A stretch of 64,000 nucleotides of DNA. It comes from Rhabdophis nuchalis. Lineage: Eukaryota > Chordata > Lepidosauria > Squamata > Natricidae. Below the pieces are notes generated by a model that saw only the letters and a program-made list of their open reading frames with translations, was not told the origin of the DNA and made no database searches. How positions within the stretch are numbered: the first letter of the stretch is position 1; each line of letters begins with the position of its first letter. A program made the position numbers and the translations under genes. Positions 1 to 11,309 of the stretch are shown piece after piece. The stretch lies in assembly GCA_039707465.1 (NCBI GenBank), contig CM077643.1, positions 246,803,919-246,867,918 on the forward strand, written 5' to 3'.

Positions 1-1110
1 ACACAAATTGCAATCGGTCGGAGAGATAGGAGGAGAACCACCGTACGGTGCTCCCAACCCCTCCAACTGGCGCAACAGGATACCATGGTCAATGGTATAG
101 AAAGCTGCGGAGAGATCTAACAGGACCAGGATAGAGGAGCAACATCTATCCCGAGCCCTCCAGAGATCATCGACCAACACGACCAATGCCGTTTCCGTGC
201 TGTACCCAGGCCGGAAGCCGGACTGTCACGAGTCTAGATAGACAGCATCCAGGTGTTGAGGGAGCTGTCATGCCACCACACTCTCAACAACCTTCGCAAG
301 AGAGTGAAGGTTGGAGATAGGACGGTAATTGGCCAAAACAGCCGGGTCCAGGGAGGGCTTCTTGAGGAGGGGCCTCACCACTGCCTCTTTCAAGGCGGCC
401 AGTAGAAACCCCTCATGCAAAGAAGCATTGACAATTCCCTGGAGCCAGCCTCGTGTAACCTCCTGGGTGGCCAGTACCAACCAGGAGGGACACGGGTCCA
501 GTAAACATGTGGTGGAGTTCAGTCGCCCCAGTATCCTGTCCATGTCCTCGGGAGTCACAGGATTGAACTCTTCCCAAATAATGTTCTCACGACCTGCCTC
601 CATCAGCCGGTCTGGACTAATCCAATTGGAGGCTAACCCGTCCCGGATCTGATCGATTTTAACATGCAGATAACACCCAAATTCCTCTGCACGACCTTGC
701 AGAGGGGGATCTCGCGCCCCCTGATGTAGGAGGGAGCAGGACACCCTAAACAGGGTGGCAGGTTGGTTATCTGCGGACATGATAAGAGCAGAGAAATAGC
801 TCCATTTCGCTGCTTTTATCGCCACTAGGTAGGTCCTTAAATGGGACTTTACCAGTGTCCGGTCAGATTTGGAGCGGGTGGTCCTCCAAACGCCCTCTAG
901 GCATCTCTTCCGATGCTTCATCCCCCTCAGCTCCTTGGAGAACCAGGGAGCCAAGGTAGATCGGCATCGGGTGAGTGGCCGCAAGGGCATGACCCGGTCC
1001 AGGGCCCCCGTGGTTGCACTATTCCAGGCGACCACTAGGTCCTCAGTTGAGTTGCGGGTCATGGTCTCAGGTATTGGCCCAAGCTCCGTCTGGAACCTCT
1101 CAGGGTCCAT
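1..1110 (-). pseudogene. L2 ORF2, reverse transcriptase N-terminal half
   Basis: This is the continuation of the frame above after the TAA. It has the connector (APWFSKELRGMK), the thumb/finger segment with LLDPCPSWLV, and NYRPISNL at the start of the polymerase domain. TGA codons interrupt it at 268-270 and 226-228. Beyond them the frame still reads QSGFRPG and LDLSAAF, where the second Asp of the usual AFDTIDH motif has become Tyr. A frameshift follows near 50 and the window ends before the YADD motif. The copy could not produce enzyme. Confidence 0.85.
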
Positions 1111-1140
1111 CAGGTGCCTGGGGCGGAACCATCTTGTTAT

Positions 1141-2100
1141 TTACGGTTCCATCTTCCCGCGGTGAGGTGCGGTGGTTGGAAAGGCCAACCGAAGGAGAGA
1201 GTGATCTGACCATGACAGGGGCTCGATGACTATTTCCCCTAAACCAAGATCACTCAGCCACTGGCCGGAGACAAAAACTAAGTCCAGTGTGTGTCCTCCA
1301 GTGTGAGTGGGGTCACGAACTAACTGGGTCAGGTCCATGGCCGTCATGGAGGCCATGAACTCCCGAGCCGCTTCAGATGCTTCACCTATCGATGGCAGAT
1401 TGAAGTCCCCCATGACTAACAGCCTGGGGGTCTCAATTGCCATCTCGGCTAACATATTGAGGAGCTCAGGTAGGGCTGCTGATACGTAGCAGGGAGCCAG
1501 GTACACAATCAGCATGCCCTGCTGCCTCCCATGACCCCACTTTGCACATAGGGACTCACAACCGGCAGTCTGAGGCACAGTGGTCTCCCTCGGATCCAGG
1601 CCCTCCTTTATGATAACCGCCACCCCCCCACCCCGACCCTGGGCTCTCGGCTGGTGAAATGCATGGTAACCTGGCGGGCACATTTCAACGAGGGGCACTT
1701 CCCCCTCTTGGCCCAACCAGGTTTCCGTAATACCCTCCAGGTCCGCCTCCCCCTCCAAAACCAGATCATAAATGAGGGGGGTTTTATTAATCACGGACCT
1801 ACCGTTGCATAACATCAGCCAAAGGCCCAGGCCCTGAGATCCAGAACCCCCTAGGTTGCAAGAGGAGCTATGAGGGCCGGAGTGCGCCACCGCTTGCAAG
1901 CAGTGGGTGCGCCCTCCCCTAATGTGATATGGGCCTCTGCTCCCGCCATACCTACCCCTCCCATACACAGTCTTGATGGAATTGCCCTCTGTTAAGCAGA
2001 CCCTCCCCCCCTCCCCAGTTTTAGGACCTACGCCCTCTCCGCCAAGCCCATCAGCTGGCCTGGAAACAATCCCCTGTGGGTTTTCCCCCTCACCCACCAC
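1141..2100 (-). pseudogene. L2 ORF2, apurinic-like endonuclease domain
   Basis: This open frame of 319 codons carries the EEP endonuclease of the LINE. Endonuclease nicks genomic DNA to prime reverse transcription. Visible motifs are an ETWL motif near residue 127, a GDFNLP motif near residue 233 and a WSDHSLL motif near residue 302, the usual order in CR1/L2 endonucleases. The first 95 or so residues are proline- and glycine-rich and look like translated leader rather than conserved protein. A TAA at 1141-1143 cuts it off from the reverse transcriptase, which continues in the same frame, so this was one protein. It is not a host gene. Confidence 0.85.
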
Positions 2101-2230
2101 ACTAGTCTTAATTTCCCACCCCCCTCCCTAGGGCCCCTTAAAACATGGATTAAAAATCTAGCCTAAAAACCCCTTAATCTCCGTTTTGACCACCTCTCCT
2201 AGTTAACAAACCCCTCATCAAGGTGGGCCG

Positions 2231-2890
2231 TCGTTAGAGCTGAGGGCCAAACCTGTGAGAGGGGAGACTCCCACAGAGCACGGAGGTCAGCCACTGAGTA
2301 CGTTAGTATAGTTTGTGAGGAGATGAATTGTCAACAGGAAAGACACCACCTTGATATGAACTGTCTTTAAAAGCCATAATTGAAGATTACCGATAAACCA
2401 TGTCCACTCTGCAGAACATTGAGCTGGTAGGCCATGTGTCTCGTCCACACGGGGAAGCTCTCGGCCCATCCTCCACATCCAGCAGTCCCAAGGTCGTGGT
2501 GGGGGCAGAGGGCGAGGCTCCGCCGAGGCCAAGGCCATGAATCCAGGCTTGCTGCAGCCTGCAGAGAGCCAGCAAGGAGTGTTTGCTGGAACAGGTCGAC
2601 AGAGCAGGCAGAGGGGGGAGAGACAGCTACACCCGAATCAAAGGCCATGAATCCAGGCTTGATGAAGCCGGGACGTTGCCTATTTGAATTTTCAGCAGCC
2701 CTCAGCAGCTTTCAAGAAGTTGATGTTAAACTCCTAATGTTAACCAGGCCTCACTCCTCCACAAATAGGCCGGTAGATTTGCTTTCTTAGATCTTTCAAT
2801 ACAGTTCTCCTTCAGCGAGGCTTCCTAGGCAGCTCCCGGTCACTCTGACGATGTTAAAGACACAAATAAAGATCTACAATAAAACAACAT
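2231..2890. repeat. Unclassified repeat-like block with 21-bp direct repeat
   Basis: A moderately GC-rich stretch without a convincing protein. A 21-bp segment (aaggccatgaatccaggcttg) occurs at 2532-2552 and again at 2640-2660. The right end has AATAAA-type motifs near 2864-2882. An old LTR or LINE leader is possible, but I cannot assign it. Confidence 0.3.
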
Positions 2891-3304
2891 TTCTTTGACC
2901 TATGCCCTGCAAGAAGCCTTTTCAGTGTGTATTGCTGTATGTAAATTTCCAGTAGGCAAAGTGATTGAAGTTATTTTAGATATTTAAAGTCGATTGCCTG
3001 GCCCACAAATGCAGTTGCCATTCTAGCATCCAAACTATTTTATGATCATACAACTATGGGCTAAACCCCAATGCAGCTATCCAGACATGTAAAATAGAAA
3101 TTACTACCCACAATTTCATCAAATCAGAACTGAATTATATTGCCCATGAGTAGGAAAGTACAACTTATCTCATGTTGAACTTCATGAACACATTGCTGTT
3201 TAAAAAATGGTGGCCCACGCAACACTTCTTAAATCCAGAGTTGAAGATCATGCCACAACATTGTTATTCAAAGAAGCTTTATTAGAAAAAAAACCACAGA
3301 ACCA
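2891..3304. other. AT-rich non-coding, nothing recognised
   Basis: I see no open frame, repeat end or RNA gene here. Confidence 0.5.
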
Positions 3305-3637
3305 TTTCTTAGGGCACGCGAAGCATTGCCCTCTCAGCTCCAGCATGCATGTGTGCACTGGCCAGCTGATTTAGGTCTTCTTTTGAGGCTGTTTTTTGCC
3401 CTCTGGAGGCTTCAGGGAAGCTCTTGAAGCCTTTGGAGGGGAGGAGGATGGAGGCTGTTTTCACCCTCCCCAGGCTCCTAGAAAGCCTCTGGAGCCTGGG
3501 AAGGGTGAAAAAGTGCACCAAAAGCAAGGGGTCATGCACATAGCATTATGGGTGTGGCACGCCCATGCATGACACACACCCCCCCGTGCTCCCCCCGCTT
3601 TTCACCCGTGAGCCAAAAAAGGTTAGCCATCACTGGT
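3305..3637 (-). mobile_element. hAT-type MITE
   Basis: On the minus strand it starts with CACCAGTGATGGCTAACC, the end sequence of the family seen at 22096-22439. The distal end is poorly defined. The interior is a GC-rich filler without coding capacity. Confidence 0.5.
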
Positions 3638-3659
3638 GTAGGCTGTGAATTGGGTCCCC

Positions 3660-3700
3660 TATCTATCCATCCATCCATCCATCCATCCATCCATCCATCC

Positions 3701-3788
<88 letters not shown>
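3660..3788 (+). repeat. (ATCC)n-(ATCT)n microsatellite
   Basis: About 40 bp of ATCC units run directly into about 80 bp of ATCT units. The short frames here that encode Ile-His-Pro-Ser and Tyr-Leu-Ser-Ile repeats are artefacts of this repeat. Confidence 0.97.
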
Positions 3789-4496
3789 CACTGTATAAAT
3801 GGCTTTGTGTGTGTTTGTATATTCCAGTATAACTCTGTAACACCTTCAGCAATTTCAACTAAACTTGGTACACAGAAGACTCACCTTCTGGGGAAAAAAT
3901 ACTGTGGTGGTAAAACACCCCTAGCACTCCTCAGAGTGTGTGTTCTGTTAAGCTGTTGTGTCTTAAAATGACTTCTACTGTACTGCCATAAAATGGATTC
4001 TACTGTACAGGGGAGTGGAGTTGCCATGGCAATGGTTTCACAGTACTCCACAAGGGGGCTCCCTCTGGTAAGGGGGAAAATCCAACATTAGAAATTACGT
4101 TTGGTCCAGACATTTTCCCCCTATAAATAAATACCTAGGCATATTATGGTTGATATATTTCCCTAGATATAAAACCAAAACCTTTTATGGACAAAATGCT
4201 ATATCAGTCCCTTTTCTGCTTGAATGGGTATTTGAAATCACAATAGAACGATACCTTCTTCCTCAGAGAGAAATTCTTGAGGGAAACACAGATGAAAGTC
4301 AATGAGACACCAAATCCATGTGGCAAAGAAGCCACAGAGCGGGGCCATTTTCTGCAGTCCTGCTTGGTTTCACTCTCAGTTTAAAGTAAAAGAAAGCCAT
4401 TTCCTGGTTGATTTCAGTTACAATTGGAGATGGTTTTTCAATCTGACTAGCAGTAATACTTTTACAAAAGTTGAGAAAAAATAAGGAAAGAAAGGA
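3789..4496. other. Non-coding; repeat-like sequence to about 4080
   Basis: The stretch after the microsatellite (acaccttcagcaatttcaac onward) reads like a dispersed squamate repeat that often flanks tetranucleotide arrays, but I cannot name it. The rest is unremarkable. Confidence 0.35.
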
Positions 4497-4560
4497 AATA
4501 GAGAGAGAGAGAGAGAGAAAGAGAGAGACGGAGAAATGGAAAGAGAGAAAGATTGAATGG
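4497..4560 (+). repeat. (GA)n microsatellite
   Basis: An imperfect GAGAGA tract. The serine/leucine-rich minus-strand frame here is caused by the repeat. Confidence 0.85.
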
Positions 4561-5212
4561 AAATTACAGCTTAGCATTAGAGGGAAAAATGATACTGCTG
4601 AAGTGTTCAAGGAATTAGAATGTATGATATGAGCCAAAGAGCTGCACGTAAGCTAGATTTGAAGATGAAGCAAACTATTTTTAAAAGATTAATTTATTTT
4701 AACAGGCTTAACAAAATAGCTGGAATCTTTTTGCCTTTTATTGGTGTGATAAAACAGTTGGTGACACCTGAATGCAGCAGTTCTTCCACACCACAAAGAC
4801 ACTGTGTTCCATCTAATAAATCGTCAATATGAAAATGATAAACCCCAACCACCAGGACATTTATTTTCCCCAGTAGCAAGTTATTTATCACTGTAAATTT
4901 GTTGCACTGCTGTTTCCTATAATGAATGCACCACCTTATCTTAATTATCAACAGCAAGATTTGGCTCGTTCGTCTTACGAACCATTATGTCCTGCTTGCT
5001 GTAACATGCCTCTCAATTCATTTGTATGCTTGGTATGGGGGCAACTGATACCTTCTTTAGTTTGGTGGCTTCAGGGTGATGGACTAAAATGCCCATCATT
5101 CCAAGCCATAGTGTGAACCGCATTCCAATACTTCTGAAGGCCAACCAGCTTTCAGATCAGATCTTCTGCAACAGAAAGAGTCCTGTTTGAATTTACATCA
5201 CAATCTAGAAGA
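4561..5212. other. Non-coding, nothing recognised
   Basis: AT-rich DNA without repeats or coding signals that I can support. Confidence 0.5.
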
Positions 5213-5445
5213 AAGGTAGTCAACCATTTTATACCTACCATCCACTTTTGTATCTCTGTTAGTAGTAAAATTTTATAACCGCCCACCGGTTCCACAGTAA
5301 TGGTGATTTATAAAGTAGGGAAGTCAATTAAATTTAAAAAGAAAGAAAAGTGCTTCAGTATCAGACAAAACCCCTACCACCCACCATGAAAGCTGGAACA
5401 CCCACTAGTGGGCAGTAGGGACCAGGTTGACTACCACTAATCTAG
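5213..5445. mobile_element. Short MITE with GGTAGTCAACC ends
   Basis: Bounded by aaGGTAGTCAACC on the left and GGTTGACTACC on the right, an inverted terminal pair about 230 bp apart. No coding capacity. It abuts the next element. Confidence 0.55.
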
Positions 5446-5447
5446 AA

Positions 5448-5800
5448 CAGGGGTCCCCAACCCCTGGGCCGTGGACCAGTGCTGGTCTGTGGCTTGATAG
5501 GAACTGGGCTGCAGTGAGCGGTGCAACTCTTATAAAGGGCTGGAGAGGAGGAGGAGGGAGGAGAGGGCAGCCCCCTGGGCAGAGCGCGCACTGGGGGCAG
5601 GAGAGCGCAAGCGCGGCTGCTCGCGCCGTTGGGGGCCCGAGAGGGGTGAGCGAGTTGACTCACCCCCCGCGCACGCGCATGCACCGCCTGTTCCCCCTCC
5701 CCTTGCTCCCCCTCTACGCCGGCCGAGTCATGGTCACAGGTCCGCGGAATTTTTTTAACATGAAACCAGTCCCTGGTGCAAAAAAGGTTGGGGACCCCTG
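5448..5800 (+). mobile_element. Non-autonomous hAT (MER1-like ends)
   Basis: Ends are CAGGGGTCCCCAACCC and GGTTGGGGACCCCTG. The insertion is flanked by perfect 8-bp duplications ATCTAGAA at 5440-5447 and 5801-5808, the signature of hAT transposition. The terminal sequence resembles the mammalian Charlie/MER1 group. The interior is unusually CpG-rich. Confidence 0.85.
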
Positions 5801-5961
5801 ATCTAGAACATTACTGTGTGATACTTATGCTGGTAGCAGCACAATATATAGTACTAAATTTTAAAAAGATGTCAATAGTACATTTTGAAACAAATAAAAT
5901 TAACACTTGCTTGTTAACATTTAACAATTATTCAGTTAGCATATATGGAATGGGCTACAAC

Positions 5962-6062
5962 ATGGGTGTCAAACTCATGGCAGCATCATGTGACATATTA
6001 GGAGTTTTTTCCCCTTCACTAAACCCGGCATAGGTGTGGCCAACATGTGACGCATCCAGTCC
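5962..6062 (+). mobile_element. hAT MITE fragment
   Basis: Begins GGGTGTCAAACTCATGG, matching the end of the element at 59842-60190. It is truncated. Confidence 0.45.
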
Positions 6063-6099
6063 TGGGCTACAAATTCTAGAGTGAGTCACTAAGCTTAAG

Positions 6100-6225
6100 A
6101 CCCTTCTGATATATAAACAGTCTCAGGCTGAGCTCTCAATTTAATCAGGGATTCAAACCCCCGAAATGCTGACCTTTCTGATCAACAAGCTCAGCTTCTT
6201 AACCACTGAGCCACCGCGTCCCTTG
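6100..6225 (-). mobile_element. Sauria SINE, 5' head fragment
   Basis: The reverse complement reads a tRNA-like head with CTCAGTGG (A box) and GGTTTGAATCCC-like (B box) segments, as in the fuller copies at 19.8 and 32.4 kb. Only the head remains. Confidence 0.65.
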
Positions 6226-7462
6226 AACTTCTCATAGAGACATGTAGTTCTAAAATACCAAATTCAAGGAAAAGGTTAAAAAAATTACCTCTTCTAAATT
6301 ACTGTATGAAACAGCTCTGAAAGGTTCTTGCAAACTTCCTAATTCATCTTGCAATATCCTAATTATGTTTCAGTAACTGAATCCATACAGGCCTGGGAGA
6401 TGTATATTCATTAGAAAATTATAGATCAGCATTTGTATTAGATGATCAGCTGACAATCACAACAACATATAGTATCGGTTTAAAGGCAAGCAAGACATTA
6501 ATTAAAGACCTTGCTACTAAACGAAAAAGATGAAAGCCCTAATAATTCTTAACAGGCACTACCAGGACAATAACTAACTCTCAGAGGATATTAATGTATA
6601 ATTGAAAAAAAAATACTAATGGCCTTAGTGCAACATCCTGCTAAATTCCCTGTCAAAAGCATATGTTATCTTTTCGGGTAAAAAAGTGTTTTAGGCTATA
6701 TTTTTTCATTCAACCTGAAGGATTATCCTCCTATAATTACATATCCTGCAAAGAGAAAGACTTCATCCTTAAGTATTTGCCAAAATTATAAATTGCTTTT
6801 ATTTATAGATGAGGCTAAAGTTATTTAAAATGCATTGAGTACTCCTACCCCTGCTCTTTATCATCAAGAATATCAACTTAAATTAGCATTCTTAATTATG
6901 TCCTTGAAATGGAAGAAGGCTACAAATCATTTCAATATGGGGAAGCTCTGGCAGAGGGAGCTGAGAGTTGCATGAAATAAGAATCAGTTCCAGCAAAAAC
7001 AAACCCTAATTTATAGCATGGCCCTCTCGGCTGTTGAACCAGCAAGATGTTCTTCAGTCACCAGAATCTTTTATGTCCTGTGTAACCTTGACAGATTTAA
7101 CACCTGCTGCAAAGATAAAATTGAAAACTGACACCTGAAAATAGCCAAGCTCATCTAAAGCCTAAGGTAACATAATATCTCAATCATTTAGAATTTGCAT
7201 TTCATAAAACAGTGCTCAGAAATGGTATTTCACAAGAATCTGATGATGCTAATCACGTGCTGTGGAGATACTTGTGTATTCTTCTCATATCCATAGCTTC
7301 CCTACTCACAATGACAATAAATACTCACCAGTCAGATGATAAATAAAATTACAGGAAGACATGAAGATACACTTTGTTAGGCCAAACCTATTCTGTGCTT
7401 ATATGTAATCATAATTTAACTCTCGCAATAAGCACAAAATAATGAAATCACAAATATATTGT
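6226..7462. other. AT-rich non-coding
   Basis: No repeat boundary, splice-flanked open frame or RNA gene was seen. Confidence 0.5.
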
Positions 7463-8085
7463 TTATAAGGGGCTGCTGAAAAGCTGACAGGCCAGGTTCA
7501 AGACCCACGTGTTGCACAACAGGGTGAGCTCCTGTTACATGGTCCCAGTTCCTGCCATCCTAGCAGTTCAAAAACATAAAAATTCAAGTAGGTCAATAGG
7601 CTCCACTTTGCTAGAAGGTAACAGCATTCCATTTACCTTGGCAGGGGTGGGTTGCTGCTGGCATTACTGCCAGTTTGATGCACAAACAATTTTGCTCCGC
7701 ATGTGTGTGCAGCTGACCATAAATAGGTCTGTGCATGCGCAAAACATTAAAAAATGAAAAGAAATTAAATGTGTGCAATTAAAATTGTTCTCCGTATGTG
7801 CAGAACTGAAAAGCAAGATGGTGGCACCAATGGTGCCGACCAGGGAACTGGTTTGGGGCTGTGGCAGACCTGGGTCATTGCCAGTTCCAGTGACCCAAAC
7901 CACTACCGGTTCAGCCGAACTGGTCCAAACTGGTAGGAACCCACCACTGCACCTTGGCATATTGCCATGTTGGCCACATGATTATGGAAATGTCTTCAAC
8001 CATTGCATGCTTCGTCAGCTAGGAAAAGGAGATGAATACCACTGCCCTAGAGTCAGACATGGAAACCTTTACCATTTTATTGTTT
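7463..8085 (+). mobile_element. Sauria SINE, old, split by a MITE
   Basis: The left part (7463-7641) aligns by eye with the SINE middle (gagctcc-gttac, ctagcagttcaaaa, gcaagtag-like). The right part (7950-8085) resumes with gccatgttggccacatga and ends with the ctagagtc-aacctttacc tail. It is the same element in the same orientation, interrupted by the hAT MITE at 7642-7949. Confidence 0.7.
7642..7949 (+). mobile_element. hAT MITE nested in the SINE
   Basis: Ends CAGGGGTGGGTT and AACCCACCACTG form inverted termini. Flanking 8-mers TACCTTGG and CACCTTGG differ by one base and fit a hAT target duplication. The family recurs at 33718, 40976, 42878 and 52876. Confidence 0.8.
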
Positions 8086-8331
8086 ATACTGCTATTACTA
8101 CGACAGTCATTTATATCCCACCTTTCGGAATAATGTTCTTCCCCAAAAAGGTTGCAAAGAACATAAACAAACTGCTAATTAAATTACAAAAAACTGATAG
8201 GTGGACCCCTCAGCTCCAGAAGGTATGGTCCACCATGAACAAGAATTAAAACTGTGATCATTAGTTTCCAAAGTATATGAAATCTACTGACAATTATCTC
8301 TTCCTGCCAATCCTTATGATGTCAAAGGATA

Positions 8332-9180
8332 ACATTGTCAAAGGACAATGTTCAAGTTTGTCAAGAAGGATCTTGACAAACTTGAACATTGGGCACTATC
8401 TAATAAAATGAAATTCAATTGTGAAAAAAGTAAGGTTCTACATTTAGGCAAGAAAAACAAAATGCACAGGTACAGTATAGGTGGTACCTTGCTCAATAGT
8501 AGCAACTGTGAGAGGGATCTTGGAATCCTAGTGGACAACCATTTAAATATGAGCCAGCAGTGTGCAGCAGCTGCCAAAAAAGCCAACACAGTTCTAGGCT
8601 GCATCAACAGAGGGATAGAATCTAGATCACGTGAAGTGTTAATGCCACTGCATAGTGCCTTGGTAAGGCCACACTTGGAATACTGCATACAGTTTTGGTC
8701 GCCACATGTAGAAAAGACGTGGAGACTCTGGAGAGAGTGCAGAGAAGAGCAACCAAGATGATTAGGGGACTGGAGACTAAAACATATGAAGAACGGTTGC
8801 AGGAGCTGGGTATGTCTAGTTTGATGAAGAGAAGGACCAGGGGAGACACGATAGCAGTATTCCGATATCTCAGAGGGTGCCACAAAGAAGAGGGAGTCAA
8901 ACTATTCTCCAAGGCACCTGGGGGCAGGACAAGAAGCAATGGGTGGAAACTAATCAAGGAGAGAAGCAACTTAGAACTAAGGAGAAATTTCCTGACAGTT
9001 AGAACAATTAACCTCTGGAACAGCTTGCCTCCAGAAGTTGTGAATGCCCCAACCCTGGAAGTCTTTAAAAAGATGTTAGATAGCCATTTGTCTGAAATGG
9101 TATAAGGTTCCTGCCCACGCAGGGGGTTGGACTAGAAGACCTACAAGGTCCCTTCCAACTCTGCTATTGTATTATTGTAA
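8332..9180 (+). mobile_element. CR1 LINE, 5'-truncated
   Basis: The 3' part of a CR1 ORF2 followed by the short 3'UTR (ggggttggactagaagacct, then a ctattgtattattgta tail). The 5' junction is an unusual hairpin (see findings). The copy is inactive because the coding sequence shifts frame near 8710. Confidence 0.92.
8348..9105 (+). pseudogene. CR1 ORF2 C-terminus, frameshifted
   Basis: The first frame (8348-8761) encodes the end of the polymerase domain: DLDKLEHWAL, KVLHLGK, DLGILVD and LVRPHLEYCIQFW. The next frame (8695-9105) gives ERVQRRATKMIRGLE, LIKERSNLELRRNFLTVR and the final NLWNSLPPEVVNAPTLEVFK segment typical of CR1. The change of frame lies near 8700-8715. It is the carboxy-terminal third of the LINE protein only, lacking endonuclease and the catalytic YADD. 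Confidence 0.92.
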
Positions 9181-10459
9181 ACGTACAATTGGCTATAGCT
9201 ATATTGACACGACCTAGGAAGATGTTCAAACTTTGGGCCCTGCCATCCATGGAACTTGTGAGAACCAGTGTTCACATCATTAAAAACCAGAGATTCTTGA
9301 AGGTACCCTAGCTGAATCATTTACTGAACCTTTGAAAAATTCTAAATAACTAGGATAGTGCCAGTTGACTAAAGAATAGTATTTGTCTTATCGTGGATTA
9401 ACAACACCCATTTGAATGAGAAAAGGATATAGATCTTTCTGAGATTTGCCCCACCAGTTTTGAGACCTTCACTAGCTATTACTCCAAGGCAGAGAGGGTG
9501 ATAATTCTTCAAGACACCAGGTTTGTGATCAGGCTTAAGGGATGGGCTGCAAATTATTTTTGAAGCTGTTCTGAAGTTCTGAAGCTTTGATGCCTATGAA
9601 ATTCCTTGAAAGTCCAATAATTTCAGCTCCCATCATTAGTGCAAAGTAATGACATAAATTCTCCTACACCTGGCAGCCTTCAATCATTCAAAATAATAGA
9701 AATAAATCTATATGACAAGTTCTTTCCTTTATTCTATCCATTCCTACATCTTGACATCTGCTGACACAAAGTCAATAATAACTTACATTCTTATGTAATG
9801 CATATCTAATTATTTTCAAGGGTAGTGTTAATAGTTTATTAAATAATAAAGGATTAGGATGCTCCTTATAAGAGCTAATCTTAATTTTCTAACAGCTGAT
9901 TTTGTAAAATCTTTGCTTGCAAAGAGCGATGCAGTAGTAAGTAGATCCAATGTAGTTGATCTGGCCATGCCTTCTCCTCTTTCATGCTTTTCTTTTGGGA
10001 ATTGTAAAATGTCACTCTTGTCCTGGAAGATTATGAAGCCTGTTTCTCTTTTTCTCTTTTCTCCCTTTTGATGTGTTTTTCAAAGATTAAAAAATAGATT
10101 TAAAAAGGAGGTGGGGAAGCAAATGGGTTTTTTTTTCCATTGAAGTCTAAGCTCATGTTTTTAAATGAAAATAAATGGGCCCAAAGTCCAGCTGATACTT
10201 AGTTCCCCAGTACTAATTCCATATTTTGGCTTCAGCAAATAATATGGCATTCAGTTGAAAGACTTGTTCAAACCACTTGAGATAGTTCTGGAAGACAACT
10301 AATAATAAAAGGCTGATGCCATAAACAACATAATTGAGTTGTAATGTTGCTATCCTGAAGAAGTACATTTCAACCTCTACCCACTCACCCCCGTTTGAAT
10401 TTTTCTATCTAAAAAAATAAAAGGAAAGGGGAAGGAATTCGTGAGGATTTTACTCCACT
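9181..10459. other. Non-coding, nothing recognised
   Basis: AT-rich DNA without a repeat family that I recognise. Confidence 0.5.
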
Positions 10460-10705
10460 AATAGTTCTCAAAATAGGGTATGGCGCTCATCTCCGTTTCA
10501 AGTCTGTTGATTCATTCCTATTCAAAGACATTTCTGGATAGCATGATGTCGTGGAACACTGTTTTCTCCCCAATAAAGTGGTACCTACTTTCAAGCTACT
10601 AGGGTGGGCAGAAGCTAGACAAAGATAGGCACTCACTCCGTTGCACGATCTTGGGTCTCAAACCTGGGCTGTTGGCTTTCCATCTGAGACATTTCCACTG
10701 CCTTT
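10460..10705 (-). mobile_element. Sauria SINE-like, degraded
   Basis: The minus strand keeps pieces of the SINE in order: a tRNA-like head with a tttgag B-box remnant (about 10655), gagtgagtgcc, gcccaccctag-agc, and gaaacggagatgagcgcc near the 3' end. It is strongly diverged. Confidence 0.5.
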
Positions 10706-11309
10706 TTTCTAGATTCAAATTATATTCGAAAGTAGTTCACCTACAGTTCCCAACTATCTGGGGGGTAAGGGAGCTAAGTACAGATTTTTCTTGGGTTTCA
10801 TTTCTTTTAGAACAGTAGGATTTGTCCTGCCGTTATGACTGATAGCAACCTAACTCTCACTTTGGGGCATGAGGGTTTCAAACGCTACCTAAGAATTGTG
10901 AACTGGGGCAGAATTTGGATAACAACTCAGGCAGGCTAACTTGTACCTGTGTCAAGTTAGAAAGTGATCCAAAGATGACCTATCTTTATTTTCAAATTGA
11001 AGTCATATTGCCCATCTTAACACTTATTAGCGGGGCAACAGATGCAGGCTTGTTGCTGTATAGGAAGATATTTTCTTAATTGTGTTATTAATTCAAATCA
11101 AAGTAGTGATTGGATGCGATTGGGTCATTGGCACATATTAACAAACTGTGGAGCTTTTATTGCCCAAGAGGGGTGTTTATTTCATGTAGTTTAATTTTCT
11201 TTTTAGATTCTTAAAATGTAGGTCCTTACAGCTTAAACTGCTGTTTGTAAGTGCCAAGAGACTGTAAATGCAACAAGATTAAAAGCAAAGAGCAGTAAGT
11301 ATAAACTTT
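10706..11309. other. Non-coding, nothing recognised
   Basis: No feature could be supported. Confidence 0.5.

Larger units (their letters stand above)
1..2230 (-). mobile_element. L2-like LINE, 5' part, inactive
   Basis: A minus-strand non-LTR retrotransposon. Reading down from 2230 it has a short leader, an endonuclease region (about 1840-1141) and the start of the reverse transcriptase (1110 to the window edge). The 3' part lies outside the window. The protein closely resembles the open L2-type frame at 26-28 kb (shared APWF, LLDPCPSWLV and NYRP-SNL segments). The coding frame is the same on both sides of 1141, so the copy is broken mainly by nonsense codons at 1141-1143, 268-270 and about 226-228, plus a frameshift near 50. 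L2 within the CR1/L2 group is my best clade call. Confidence 0.85.

Noticed and set aside
3548..3971. Frames rich in Ile-His-Pro-Ser and Tyr-Leu-Ser-Ile
   Set aside because: Translated (ATCC)n and (ATCT)n microsatellite.
5427..5801. 124-codon GC-rich frame
   Set aside because: Lies across a hAT element with 8-bp duplications; composition is due to the CpG-rich core.
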